A DNA stretch of 29,216 nt from the NCBI GenBank assembly GCA_030066245.1, contig JASJBY010000003.1, positions 1-29,216 of the forward strand, read 5' to 3'. Below are positions 1-8,319 of the stretch, in pieces. Source of the stretch: Gammaproteobacteria bacterium. GTDB taxonomy: Bacteria; Pseudomonadota; Gammaproteobacteria; JAABTG01. The notes beneath the pieces were generated by a model that was given only the letters and a program-made list of their open reading frames with translations, ran no database searches and was not told the origin of the DNA. Every line of letters begins with the position of its first letter. Position 1 is the first letter of the stretch. Both the position numbers and the translations under genes were made by a program.

Positions 1-2630
1 GCCAGGCGTCCCGTGGCCTCACCGGTGACGTATTCCACCGGGCGCAGGTCCTTGTGGAATATGAGCGGATCTTCCGGCACACGAACGAATCTGCCCAGCT
101 CCGCCAGGGGCACGGGCCTGCCGGTATCGCTGAGGATGGGCAGATCGCCCAGGTTGGTGATCTGGGCGCGGACGGACAGGGGCACCTGGATGACAATGTG
201 GGTGGGCTCCAGAACCCGTTCGACTTTGATGTCACCGAGCTTGAAGTTACCCATGGCCATGGCGACGTTTCGGTTGACTGTGTCCACCGAAATTCCGCGA
301 CGCAAGGCCTTCTCCGTGTCCACCTCGAATCGCCAGGAGTCGTAAGGGGCCTGAAGGTAATTGTCCACGTCGGAGATGTTGGGCGCCGCTCGGAATAGTT
401 CGGTCATCTCCTGGGCGAACTGGCGTCGCGTCTGGGCATCCGGTCCGTAAATCTCCGCCACCACGGTTTGCAGCACCGGTGGCCCGGGCGGCATCTCCAC
501 GATCTGGATAGCGGCACCCATCTCCTCGGCGATGGGCACCAGCCGCTCGCGTGCCATTACCGCCAGGTCGTGGCTGGTGAGCTCCCGGTCGTTCTTGTGG
601 GTCAGCTGAATCTGGATTTCGCCCTCCCAGGGCTGCTGGCGCAGATAGTAATGACGCACCATGCCGTTGAAGTCGAAGGGCCGGGCGGTACCCACATAGG
701 TCTGCAGAGCAGTCACCTCGGGCACGTGGTCCCGAATCTCCGTGGCGAGCCGTCGTGCCACATTGGCCGTGACCGGCAACGCGGTGCCCTCCGGCATGTT
801 GATGACGACACTGAATTCCGGCTTGTTGTCCAGCGGCAACATCTTCACCGGCACCCAGGTGGTGTAGAACATCAACATGGACAAGCCGAGACCGACCCAC
901 AGGGTAAGCTTGAAGAGAAGCCGTTTCCCCCGGTGCTCGATAAGCGGAGTGAGCACTCGCCGGAACAGTCGCTCAAGCTTGAGACTGCCTTCGTGCTCCC
1001 GCTTCTCGGCCTTCTCCAGGTAGGCCATGGAGGGCTTTAGCCGCATGGCCCACCAGGGTGTGAAAATGAACGCTGCCAGCAAGGAGAACACCATGGCCAC
1101 GGAGCCCAGGGCGGGGATAGGCTCCATGTACGGCCCCATCATGCCGCGTACGAACCCCATGGGCAGCAGCGCCGCGACCACCGTGAAGGTGGCGATGATG
1201 GTGGGGTTGCCCACCTCACGGACCGCATCAACGGCGGTTTCCGTGTCCGTGGTGCCCTTCTCCAGCCACCGCCGGTAGATGTTCTCTACCACGACGATAG
1301 CGTCGTCCACCAGGATGCCGATTGAGAAGATGAGCGCGAACAGGCTGACTCGGTCGATGGTGTAGCCCATGACCCAGGCCGCGAACACCGTGAACAGGAT
1401 CACCACCGGAATCACCAGGAGCACCACCAGCGCCGGTCGCAAGGCACGGAACGCGAACAGCACCAGCAGGAAGACGAAGCCCGTGGCTTTGAAGAGCTTG
1501 GCGATAAGCTCGTTGACCTTGTCGTTGGCGGTTTGGCCGTAATCCCGCGTGATGGCGACCTGGACGTTGCTCGGAATCAGAACGCCCTTCAGGTCTTCCA
1601 CCTTGGCCAGCACGGCATTTGCCACTTCCACGCCGTTGGCCCCTTCCTTCTTGGCCACGGCGATGGTCACGGCCGGGACACCGTTGGCCTGTTGGGTGTG
1701 CTCGCCCGCCGGGCCGGTGTAGAACTCGACGATCTGGTCGGCGTCTTTCGGCTCCTGCCTGACTCGGGCCAAATCCCGGACATAGACGGGAACACCGTTT
1801 CGCTCCCCCACGACCAGGCGGGAAATCTGCTCGGCATTGCGCAGGAAGGCGCCGGTATAGACCGTAAAGTAGGTGTCCGCCGCCTCCATGTCGCCCGCCT
1901 GCTGCTCGGCGTTGGCCGTGCGGATGGTCTGAGCCACCTGGTCGAGGCCGATGCCGTAGCCGGAAAGCCGCTCTGAGTAGACTTCCACCCTAACCTGGTC
2001 GACACGCCCTCCGACGATAAAGCTCTCGCCCGTATTCGGAATCTCCTTGAGCTGCTGCAGCACGTCCAGCGCCAGCTTGCGCAGATCACTGTCTGCGATC
2101 TCCGGCGACCACAGAGTCAGGTTCACCACCGGCACGTCGTCGATGCTCTTCGGCTTGACCAGCGGCGGCGGGACCCCCGGGGGGATCTTGTCCATGTTGC
2201 GCTGGATGCGGTCGTGGACCTTGAGAATGGAGTCGTTCAGGGCCTCACCCACGAAAAACTGCACGGTGACGATACCCTGGCCCTGTTTGCTGGCCGAGTA
2301 GACATGCTCAACCCCCGGAATCTCGCTCATAATGCGTTCCAGGGGCTCAACCGCCAGACTGGCGACCTGTTCTGCGGAAGCGCCGGGGTAGCGGACGAAG
2401 ATGTCCACCATGGGCACCGATATCTGGGGATCCTCCTGACGCGGGGTGACCACCAGCCCCATCAGACCGGTGAACAGCATGGCGAAGAATAGCAGGGGCG
2501 ACAGGGGCGAGTTGATGAACGCCCGCGTCATGCGCCCTGCTATACCCAGGTGTTCGGCGCTGGCCTGCCCGTTGTTTCCGTCGACAGACGCGGGCGGTCG
2601 GCCGTGGTGTTCGGTGTCCTGCTCAGCCAT
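1..2630 (-). CDS. RND-family efflux permease (AcrB/HAE1-like), 3' end outside window
   Basis: Inner-membrane proton-driven permease of a tripartite RND pump. The frame is open without a stop from the ATG at 2630 to the window edge, about 876 residues; full-length members have roughly 1,000-1,100, so the C-terminal part lies outside. Visible features: a short hydrophilic N-terminus, TM1 around residues 42-60, a first periplasmic porter region (PRQEDPQISVPMVDI and following), a TM2-TM6 hydrophobic block, and a TM4 motif GILVDDAIVVVEN near residues 438-450. The two adjacent Asp of that motif are the known proton-relay residues of the family. A second periplasmic loop region follows. The permease lies 210 bp downstream of its adaptor gene on the same strand. 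Substrate cannot be told from sequence. The start is supported by the N-terminal extension typical of this subfamily; the ribosome-binding site is weak. Confidence 0.93.
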   Translation of the reverse strand, partial: MAEQDTEHHGRPPASVDGNNGQASAEHLGIAGRMTRAFINSPLSPLLFFAMLFTGLMGLVVTPRQEDPQISVPMVDIFVRYPGASAEQVASLAVEPLERIMSEIPGVEHVYSASKQGQGIVTVQFFVGEALNDSILKVHDRIQRNMDKIPPGVPPPLVKPKSIDDVPVVNLTLWSPEIADSDLRKLALDVLQQLKEIPNTGESFIVGGRVDQVRVEVYSERLSGYGIGLDQVAQTIRTANAEQQAGDMEAADTYFTVYTGAFLRNAEQISRLVVGERNGVPVYVRDLARVRQEPKDADQIVEFYTGPAGEHTQQANGVPAVTIAVAKKEGANGVEVANAVLAKVEDLKGVLIPSNVQVAITRDYGQTANDKVNELIAKLFKATGFVFLLVLFAFRALRPALVVLLVIPVVILFTVFAAWVMGYTIDRVSLFALIFSIGILVDDAIVVVENIYRRWLEKGTTDTETAVDAVREVGNPTIIATFTVVAALLPMGFVRGMMGPYMEPIPALGSVAMVFSLLAAFIFTPWWAMRLKPSMAYLEKAEKREHEGSLKLERLFRRVLTPLIEHRGKRLLFKLTLWVGLGLSMLMFYTTWVPVKMLPLDNKPEFSVVINMPEGTALPVTANVARRLATEIRDHVPEVTALQTYVGTARPFDFNGMVRHYYLRQQPWEGEIQIQLTHKNDRELTSHDLAVMARERLVPIAEEMGAAIQIVEMPPGPPVLQTVVAEIYGPDAQTRRQFAQEMTELFRAAPNISDVDNYLQAPYDSWRFEVDTEKALRRGISVDTVNRNVAMAMGNFKLGDIKVERVLEPTHIVIQVPLSVRAQITNLGDLPILSDTGRPVPLAELGRFVRVPEDPLIFHKDLRPVEYVTGEATGRL

Positions 2631-2840
2631 GCTCGTGTGTCAGCCGTATTGGGGCCCAGCTATGCCTTCGACCCCTGCTCGACGCAGCCTATGTGGCGCT
2701 TTTATAGTTTTCGGCCCGGCCGTTACTCGGCACGTTCCAACCCCGGCACCGCCGTAGTGGCACCCTTTTATTCACGGGAGGCCGGCGAATTATCGCCCGT
2801 GTCTCCCGCGCGGTCGTCCGAGTCAGTCAGCCTTGCTTAC

Positions 2841-4052
2841 CTAATACCGGGGTGTGCGGAGCGGCGCAGCCGGTCGCACTGGCGCGGCAGGTGCCCAGGT
2901 CCGACCGCCGCCCGGTTGCTCGGAATCCACGTAGACCAGGTCGCCGGGCTGGAGGCCCGACAACACGGTTACGTTGTATGGGTCAAGGTATTCGCCCAGG
3001 CGAACAATCCTGAGCTCCTTCCGGCCCTCGTCCCTGGCGACTTCCACCATGGGCAGGCTGCCTCGCTGCTTCAGGGCAGCGACGGGGATTACCAGGACCT
3101 GGCGGACGGGGGCATTGACGTCGGGGACCATCACCTCCGCGTACATGCCCGGGGCGGCCGGTGCCGCCGTGGGTAGGTCGAACTTCACCCTGACCGTGTG
3201 CCGTTCAGGATCGGCCAATGGGAAAATCTGCGCCACCCGGGCGTTCACCGCGCGGTCGCCCACGTCGAGCTTGGCCCGCACCACCATTCCCTCCCGTATG
3301 CCCGGCATCAGACGCGCCGGAATTTCAACCCGAACTTGGAGATACTCGGTGTCGGCGAACTCCAGAAGTGGCTGTCCCGGCTGAACCGTGTCGCCGACCT
3401 CCACGAGCTTGTTGGTAATGACCCCGTCAAAGGGAGCCACCGACTGGGCGTCGCGAAACTTCGCGCCGATTTCTCGCAGTTGGGCTTGGGCACGCAAATG
3501 AGAGTTTCGGGCCTGCTCGATCTGGGCGCCCTGTTGCCACAGGTCTGCGCCTCTCTCCACGTAGGGATTACCCATGCCCATCATGTTGCCGAACGGCCGG
3601 GTAAACATCTGATCCATCATGGTGGGCATGCCCATGCCGCCGAACTGTCCCGGGCTGCCGCGGTTGGGGGCGATCAGCTCGCGGTTGTACTGGATGCCCG
3701 CTGTCTGCATGGCCACCTCGGCGTCGCGCAGTGCCGACATGGCAGCCTGGTGCTGGGCTCTCAGCTCGTTGTCGTCGAGCCGGGCAAGCACGGCGTCCTT
3801 GTCGAACTGGTCGCCCTCCTTGCCCGCCAGCATGACTACCCGCCCCGGAAGCTGGGCAGCCAGCGTGACTTCCTGGTACGGAACTACCGTACCGCCCAGG
3901 GTCACCGTCGCCCGCACGTTGCGCGCATCAACGGGCACGGCCCTGGTCGGCGCCGTTTCGCCGTTCTGAGCTGACGCGGGCAGGGCGACTGCCATGAGCA
4001 CGCCCACCACCGAAGATCGGACCAAGCTGTCTGCGAATAAAGTCACCCTCAT
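2841..4052 (-). CDS. RND efflux periplasmic adaptor (membrane fusion protein, HlyD/AcrA type)
   Basis: Periplasmic adaptor linking an RND permease to an outer-membrane channel. From the ATG at 4052 it has 403 residues: a signal peptide (about residues 1-29, hydrophobic core SVVGVLMAVALPASA), a biotinyl-lipoyl-like half (VVPYQEVTLAAQLPGRV and, after the hairpin, DAQSVAPFDGVITNKLVEVGDTV), a coiled-coil hairpin, a beta-barrel domain, and a C-terminal membrane-proximal domain ending in a proline-rich tail. The hairpin carries a Gly/Met-rich insert (about residues 138-162) with many methionines, which is unusual for the family. An in-frame TTG at 4076 is an alternative start; an AGGAG lies only 2 nt before it, so neither start has an ideal ribosome-binding site. 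The gene sits 52 bp after the SCP2 gene and 210 bp before the RND permease, so co-transcription is likely. Confidence 0.92.
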   Translation of the reverse strand: MRVTLFADSLVRSSVVGVLMAVALPASAQNGETAPTRAVPVDARNVRATVTLGGTVVPYQEVTLAAQLPGRVVMLAGKEGDQFDKDAVLARLDDNELRAQHQAAMSALRDAEVAMQTAGIQYNRELIAPNRGSPGQFGGMGMPTMMDQMFTRPFGNMMGMGNPYVERGADLWQQGAQIEQARNSHLRAQAQLREIGAKFRDAQSVAPFDGVITNKLVEVGDTVQPGQPLLEFADTEYLQVRVEIPARLMPGIREGMVVRAKLDVGDRAVNARVAQIFPLADPERHTVRVKFDLPTAAPAAPGMYAEVMVPDVNAPVRQVLVIPVAALKQRGSLPMVEVARDEGRKELRIVRLGEYLDPYNVTVLSGLQPGDLVYVDSEQPGGGRTWAPAAPVRPAAPLRTPRY

Positions 4053-4104
4053 TTCGACGCTGCTCGATATTTCCAATACTCCTGCGGGACCGGAGCGGTT
4101 GGGG

Positions 4105-4500
4105 TCAGACTCTCCCCATCACCTCGAAGCTCTTGATGAAGGGGCCCGCCATGCGGGGATCCTTGATCATCGCTTTGTAGTCGCCCTCCTTGAATTTGAG
4201 CTTTCGAGTAGTGTAGGCCATTCCCAGAGACATCATGCTCAGGCCTTTCTTCAACCAGGTCTCCCAGTTCTCCTTGCTGGCTCGCAGATCCCAGTTGAGC
4301 TCCTGACCGGCGTAGGCCCCTGCTGCGACCACGGCACCGCTCTGCACGTCGATAACGCCCCGCGGGGCGTCTTCGCCGTCGAATCCGTAGGCAATGACTG
4401 AGTTGAAGCCTATTTTCTCAAGCGCCCCGGCAAGCTCCGGCTCTCCGTTCCAAGCCTCCATGAAGCTCTTCATCCACTCCTCCGAAAACAGTTCTGCCAT
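4105..4500 (-). CDS. SCP2 sterol-binding-domain protein
   Basis: A 131-residue protein consisting essentially of one SCP-2 (sterol carrier protein 2) fold domain. This fold binds lipids or other hydrophobic ligands in an internal tunnel; the bacterial ligands are mostly unknown. Supporting features are an N-terminal helix rich in Phe/Trp/Met (FSEEWMKSFMEAWN), the central beta segment GVIDVQSGAVVAAG, the segment WDLRASKENWETWL, and the C-terminal segment KLKFKEGDYKAMIK followed by an amphipathic helix, a common end of the family. No signal peptide or membrane segment is seen, so it is probably cytosolic. The ATG at 4500 has a GGAGA about 9 nt upstream, which favours it over upstream in-frame starts. 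It appears to be the first gene of an SCP2-adaptor-RND unit. Confidence 0.82.
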   Translation of the reverse strand: MAELFSEEWMKSFMEAWNGEPELAGALEKIGFNSVIAYGFDGEDAPRGVIDVQSGAVVAAGAYAGQELNWDLRASKENWETWLKKGLSMMSLGMAYTTRKLKFKEGDYKAMIKDPRMAGPFIKSFEVMGRV

Positions 4501-4544
4501 GGCTTGTTCTCCATTTCTTGATTTGTTGTGGTCATCGCGTCGGG

Positions 4545-4750
4545 AAAATGTCGCTGGGCACCGGCTTTGAGCGCTAGACACGCCCAGGTGGCGAGTCCTG
4601 CCGGGACCGGGTGGGGCTTTATCCGGTCACAGCGGCCGGGGGCGTCAGATACAGGAGCCAGTAGTGTCATCCTAAGCCTGGATCGTCGCTCGAATGAACC
4701 GCTGTGGCCCCATCAAATTTAACAAATGCTAATATATTCAGCGACATTTT
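4545..4750. repeat. 12-bp exact inverted repeat flanking the SCP2 leader
   Basis: AAAATGTCGCTG at 4545-4556 and its exact reverse complement CAGCGACATTTT at 4739-4750 bracket the leader of the SCP2 gene. The right arm abuts the candidate -35 box. This could be a pair of regulator-binding sites or a long-range stem; no known regulator motif is recognised. Confidence 0.45.
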
Positions 4751-4754
4751 GCAA
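4726..4754 (-). promoter_or_regulatory. Candidate sigma-70 promoter for SCP2-adaptor-RND unit
   Basis: In an AT-rich patch just past the plsC stop, the minus strand reads TTGCAA (4754-4749), a 17-nt spacer, then TAGCAT (4731-4726). Each box matches 4 of 6 consensus positions. It would start a transcript with a leader of about 220 nt before the SCP2 gene. Confidence 0.35.
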
Positions 4755-4756
4755 TC

Positions 4757-5518
4757 TCAGACGCGCTGGCTGATGCGCCCCATAGTACCCTCAATCCACT
4801 CTTCGACCTGCCTGATGATTTCCGGCGCACTGCGTGATTCGCTGGGAATCGGCGCGCCGATGACGACCCGGATGGTGCCCGGCCGCTTGATAAAGCTTCG
4901 GCGGGGCCAGAATTCTCCGGCATTGTGTGCCACCGGCACCACCGAGAACCCCGACTCCTCCGCCAGCACCGCGCCACCGATCCGGTAACGGAGCCGCGTT
5001 CCGGGTGCGACCCGTGTTCCCTCTGGGAATATCATCACCCAACATCCTTCGACCAGGCGCCGCCGGCCTTGCTGAACCACCTGTCTAACGGCCCGACGAC
5101 CCGACTTCCGGTCGATGGCAATCGGCTTCATGATCGCCAAGCCCCAGCCGAAGACTGGAATCCATAAAAGCTCCCGCTTGAGCACCCACACCTGGGGCTG
5201 GAACAGGGTCTGCAAAGCGAGTGTTTCCCAGGCCGACTGATGTTTCGACATCACAATCGTCGGATGTTCAGGGATATTTTCCACCCCTTCGAGCTCGTAG
5301 CCGAGCTTGCAGATGTTCCGGAGCGACCAGAGGTTAAGGCGTGTCCACTGGAGGACGAATCGACTGCGCCAGCGGTACGGAAGCGGAAAGGTCAGGAGCA
5401 GCAGAAGCGCAAACACGCCTGTGGACAGCCACAGTCCGCTGACAAACAGTGCCGAGCGCGCGTAGAGCGTCAACACCCCGGGCTCCGCTTGCTGATGTTC
5501 GGGCAGCCGGTCGTTCAT
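4757..5518 (-). CDS. plsC: 1-acyl-sn-glycerol-3-phosphate acyltransferase (PlsC family)
   Basis: Membrane-associated acyltransferase of phospholipid synthesis that converts lysophosphatidic acid to phosphatidic acid with an acyl-ACP or acyl-CoA donor. It has 253 residues. There is an N-terminal hydrophobic segment (about residues 23-46). The catalytic HX4(D/E) motif is present as KHQSAWE (His93, Glu98), with Glu in place of the more usual Asp, a variant known in the family. The second conserved block FPEGTR is at residues 164-169. The ATG overlaps the gmhB stop in an ATGA arrangement (5515-5518), so the two genes are translationally coupled. The glyQ-glyS-gmhB-plsC order is common in gammaproteobacteria. 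A related lysolipid acyltransferase acting on another lysolipid cannot be excluded. Confidence 0.88.
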   Translation of the reverse strand: MNDRLPEHQQAEPGVLTLYARSALFVSGLWLSTGVFALLLLLTFPLPYRWRSRFVLQWTRLNLWSLRNICKLGYELEGVENIPEHPTIVMSKHQSAWETLALQTLFQPQVWVLKRELLWIPVFGWGLAIMKPIAIDRKSGRRAVRQVVQQGRRRLVEGCWVMIFPEGTRVAPGTRLRYRIGGAVLAEESGFSVVPVAHNAGEFWPRRSFIKRPGTIRVVIGAPIPSESRSAPEIIRQVEEWIEGTMGRISQRV

Positions 5519-6078
5519 CGCGGTTGTGGCGGAATCGGGAGCCCGCCGCCGAGTAGCGCGTCGGCTGCTGCCGCCAGGTCATCGAACACGGGTACGCGAA
5601 GACCCGCGGGCTCCTCGCTCTCCGTCTTCCTCCCGTTTCCGGTGCGGACCAGTATGGGGCGGGCGCCGGCCGCCTCGGCGGCCAGCACGTCGCGGGCCGA
5701 GTCGCCGACCACGGGCACCCCCGCCAGAGGCGCTCGAAGTCTGGCCGCGATGTCCAGCAGCAGGCCGGGCTTGGGCTTGCGACAGGAGCAGTTGTCTTCC
5801 GGGCGGTGGGGGCAGAAGAAGATGGCATCAAGGGTGCCGCCCGCCTCGGCGAGTTCGTAGCGCATCTTCTCGTGGATACGCAGCAGTGTCTCTATGCCGA
5901 GCCGCTGCCGCCCCAACCCGGATTGGTTGGTCGCGACCACGACCCGAAAGCCCCCCTGGTTGAGCCGGGCAATGGCCTCCAGGCTACGGGGGATGGGGTG
6001 CCAATCTTCGGGCGACGTAATGGAGTCGTCCGAGTCTTCGTTGATGACGCCGTCGCGATCCAGGATGATGAGTTTCAT
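5515..6078 (-). CDS. gmhB: D-glycero-beta-D-manno-heptose 1,7-bisphosphate 7-phosphatase
   Basis: Cytosolic HAD-superfamily phosphatase that removes the 7-phosphate of heptose bisphosphate during synthesis of ADP-heptose for the LPS inner core. It has 187 residues. The HAD motif I is LDRDG (nucleophile Asp7, acid/base Asp9), motif II is ATNQSG (residues 49-54), and motif IV lies around GDSARD (residues 125-130). The zinc-site pattern typical of GmhB is seen as Cys89, His91, Cys97 and Cys99. The ATG at 6078 is chosen because it places the DRDG motif at the usual distance from the N-terminus; an in-frame ATG 42 nt upstream (6120) would add an Arg/Gly-rich extension. No strong ribosome-binding site is visible at either. 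The gene lies 168 bp after glyS and overlaps plsC by 4 nt. Confidence 0.9.
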   Translation of the reverse strand: MKLIILDRDGVINEDSDDSITSPEDWHPIPRSLEAIARLNQGGFRVVVATNQSGLGRQRLGIETLLRIHEKMRYELAEAGGTLDAIFFCPHRPEDNCSCRKPKPGLLLDIAARLRAPLAGVPVVGDSARDVLAAEAAGARPILVRTGNGRKTESEEPAGLRVPVFDDLAAAADALLGGGLPIPPQPR

Positions 6079-6246
6079 GGGGCGTAATCGGCCGTGCCCT
6101 GCGCGCGTTTCTTGTCCCATCGTTGCCCAACCCGCTCAGACCTATGCTAACACCAAGGCGATGTCACGCGGCGAGCAGAGCGTCGGCACTCCGGGGTGTC
6201 CGTCGAAGCCCTCCCCGCCACACGGCACTTGTAGACCGGGAGCCTG

Positions 6247-8319
6247 TCAAGCCTGAAGCCGGGAAATGTCGGCGGTGCGCATGAACAGCTGGCTTACCCC
6301 GTTCAGCAGCGCCAGGCGATTGGCTCGCAGCCGCTCATCGTCACTCATCACCAGCACCTCGTCGAAGAATCGATCCACCGTCTCGCGCAAGTCGGCTAGC
6401 TGACTGAGCGCCTCGCTGTAGCCGCCCGCATCGAGCATGGGCTCAACCCGCCGGCGCACTGCTTGCAATTCGCTGGCGAGGGCCTTTTCCGCAGGGTCCC
6501 TGAGCAGTGCCGGGTCCGGCTCCCTGGCCGGTCGCCCGCCCGCTTTCTTGAGGATGTTGTGGATGCGCTTGTTGGCGGCGGCAAGGCTGGCCGCCTGCGG
6601 CAGCTCACGAAAACGGCTGACCGCCCGCGCCCGTCGGTCGAAGTCCAGTGGGCGCGTCGGTCTTGTGGCCAGCACCGACTCGAAGCTGTCAGGGGCGACC
6701 CCCGTCTCCTGGTAGTAGGCTCGCAGGCGCTCCATCATGAAGTCGAAGACCTGGGCGGCGACCGGTGCGGGCTCGAAAATCTCGTAGGCGCCTGCCGCGG
6801 CCTCCAGCAGGTCGGCCAGGTCGAGCTCCAGGCGGGCCTCGATCAAAATCCGCAGGACGCCCACGGCAGCCCGGCGCAGGGCGAAAGGGTCCTTGTCACC
6901 GGTGGGGCTCTGGCCCAACCCGAAGATCCCTACCAGCGTATCCAGGCGGTCGGCCATCGCGACTGCACGACCGGTAGCCGTCGACGGTATCTGGTCGCCG
7001 GCGAAGCGCGGCAGGTACTGCTCGTCCATGGCCGCGGCGACCTCTTCCGGTTCACCGTCATGGGCGGCATAGTAGCGGCCGGCGATGCCCTGCAGCTCCG
7101 GAAACTCCCCGACCATCTCGGTGAGCAGATCACACTTGGAGAGCTCTGCGGCCCGCGTCGCAAGGGCTGGGTCGCTGCCGGCCAGGCCGGCGATCTCGGC
7201 TGCCAGCGCGGCAACACGGCGCGACTTGTCCTGGAGGGAGCCCAGCTTCTCCTGGAATACCACCGCCCCAAGGCGGTCCATGCGGCTCGCGAGGGTCTGT
7301 TTTCGGTCCTGAGTCCAGAAGAACTCGGCGTCGGCGAGGCGCGGCCGGATGACACGCTCGTTGCCGGCTCGCACTTGGGCCATGTCCCGGCTGTCGATGT
7401 TGGCGATGGCGATGAAGTACGCCATAAGGCTTTCCTGGTCGTCCACCAGGTGAAAATACTTCTGATGGTTCTTCATGGTGGCCACCAGCGCTTCTGCGGG
7501 AATATCCAGATACCGGCCCTCAAAGCTGCCCGCAAGGGCTACGGGCCATTCCACCAACGAGGTCACCTCATCCAGCAGCTCCGTGTCGATCACCGCTCGG
7601 CCGCCCAGCTCGGTCGCCTTTGCCGCGACCTGCGCACGAATAACGTCCCGGCGCTGGTCGAATGCGGCCAGCACATGCCCCTCCTTTTCCAGGATCTCCG
7701 CGTAGCTGTTCGCGTGGCTTATCTCCAGGGGGCCGGCCCGGTGGAACCGGTGGCCTCGGGTAACGCGGCCGGCACGAACCCCGAGGATCTCAGCGTCTAT
7801 CACCCGGTCTCCGAACAGCAGCACGACCCAGTGCACCGGCCGCACGAACTCGACGGGCAGGTCTCCCCATCGCATGCGCTTCGGGATTGGCAGCTGTGCC
7901 AGCGCGGCTGTCACCATCGAGGGCACCAGGCTTTCAGTGCTCCGGCCGGGCTGGACGACGCGGTAGGCGAGCCAACGCCCCTTCTCGGTTTCAATCTGCT
8001 CCAGCTGGTCGACCGGGACGCCGCAGGAGCGGGCAAAACCCAGGGCGGCCCGCGTCGGCTGCCCTTCCGCGTCGAACGCTGCGGTCACGGCAGGTCCACG
8101 GCGCTGCACCTCCGTGTCGGCCTGACGTTCGCTCAAGCCATGCGCGAGGACCGCGATGCGTCTGGGGGTGGCGTAGGCAGTCAGTCCCTGGGAGGCGAGC
8201 CCGGCTTTCGCAAGCTCGTCGCCCATGCTCCGTTGGAAGGCCTCCGAGAGGCGCATAAGTGCTTTTGGAGGCAGCTCCTCGGTGCCGATCTCCACAAGCA
8301 GATCCCGCACATCAGCCAT
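6247..8319 (-). CDS. glyS: Glycyl-tRNA synthetase beta subunit
   Basis: Beta chain of the bacterial alpha2-beta2 glycyl-tRNA synthetase, which charges tRNA-Gly. It has 690 residues, close to the 689 of E. coli. It begins MADVRDLLVEIGTEELPPKAL, the conserved GlyS N-terminus, and contains the blocks GRVTRGHRFH, ALVATMKNHQKYF and FGLGQSPTGDKDPFALRR. The C-terminal part (about residues 585-680) is the DALR-like anticodon-binding region. The ATG at 8319 was chosen because the homologous N-terminus starts there; it overlaps the glyQ stop by 8 nt (8312-8319), which implies coupled synthesis of the two subunits. Confidence 0.97.
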   Translation of the reverse strand: MADVRDLLVEIGTEELPPKALMRLSEAFQRSMGDELAKAGLASQGLTAYATPRRIAVLAHGLSERQADTEVQRRGPAVTAAFDAEGQPTRAALGFARSCGVPVDQLEQIETEKGRWLAYRVVQPGRSTESLVPSMVTAALAQLPIPKRMRWGDLPVEFVRPVHWVVLLFGDRVIDAEILGVRAGRVTRGHRFHRAGPLEISHANSYAEILEKEGHVLAAFDQRRDVIRAQVAAKATELGGRAVIDTELLDEVTSLVEWPVALAGSFEGRYLDIPAEALVATMKNHQKYFHLVDDQESLMAYFIAIANIDSRDMAQVRAGNERVIRPRLADAEFFWTQDRKQTLASRMDRLGAVVFQEKLGSLQDKSRRVAALAAEIAGLAGSDPALATRAAELSKCDLLTEMVGEFPELQGIAGRYYAAHDGEPEEVAAAMDEQYLPRFAGDQIPSTATGRAVAMADRLDTLVGIFGLGQSPTGDKDPFALRRAAVGVLRILIEARLELDLADLLEAAAGAYEIFEPAPVAAQVFDFMMERLRAYYQETGVAPDSFESVLATRPTRPLDFDRRARAVSRFRELPQAASLAAANKRIHNILKKAGGRPAREPDPALLRDPAEKALASELQAVRRRVEPMLDAGGYSEALSQLADLRETVDRFFDEVLVMSDDERLRANRLALLNGVSQLFMRTADISRLQA

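Noticed and set aside
1..2630. RND permease as a pseudogene, since several short frames overlap it
   Set aside because: Codon-by-codon reading from 2630 to the edge shows one uninterrupted frame with all family blocks in order; the short frames are shadows.
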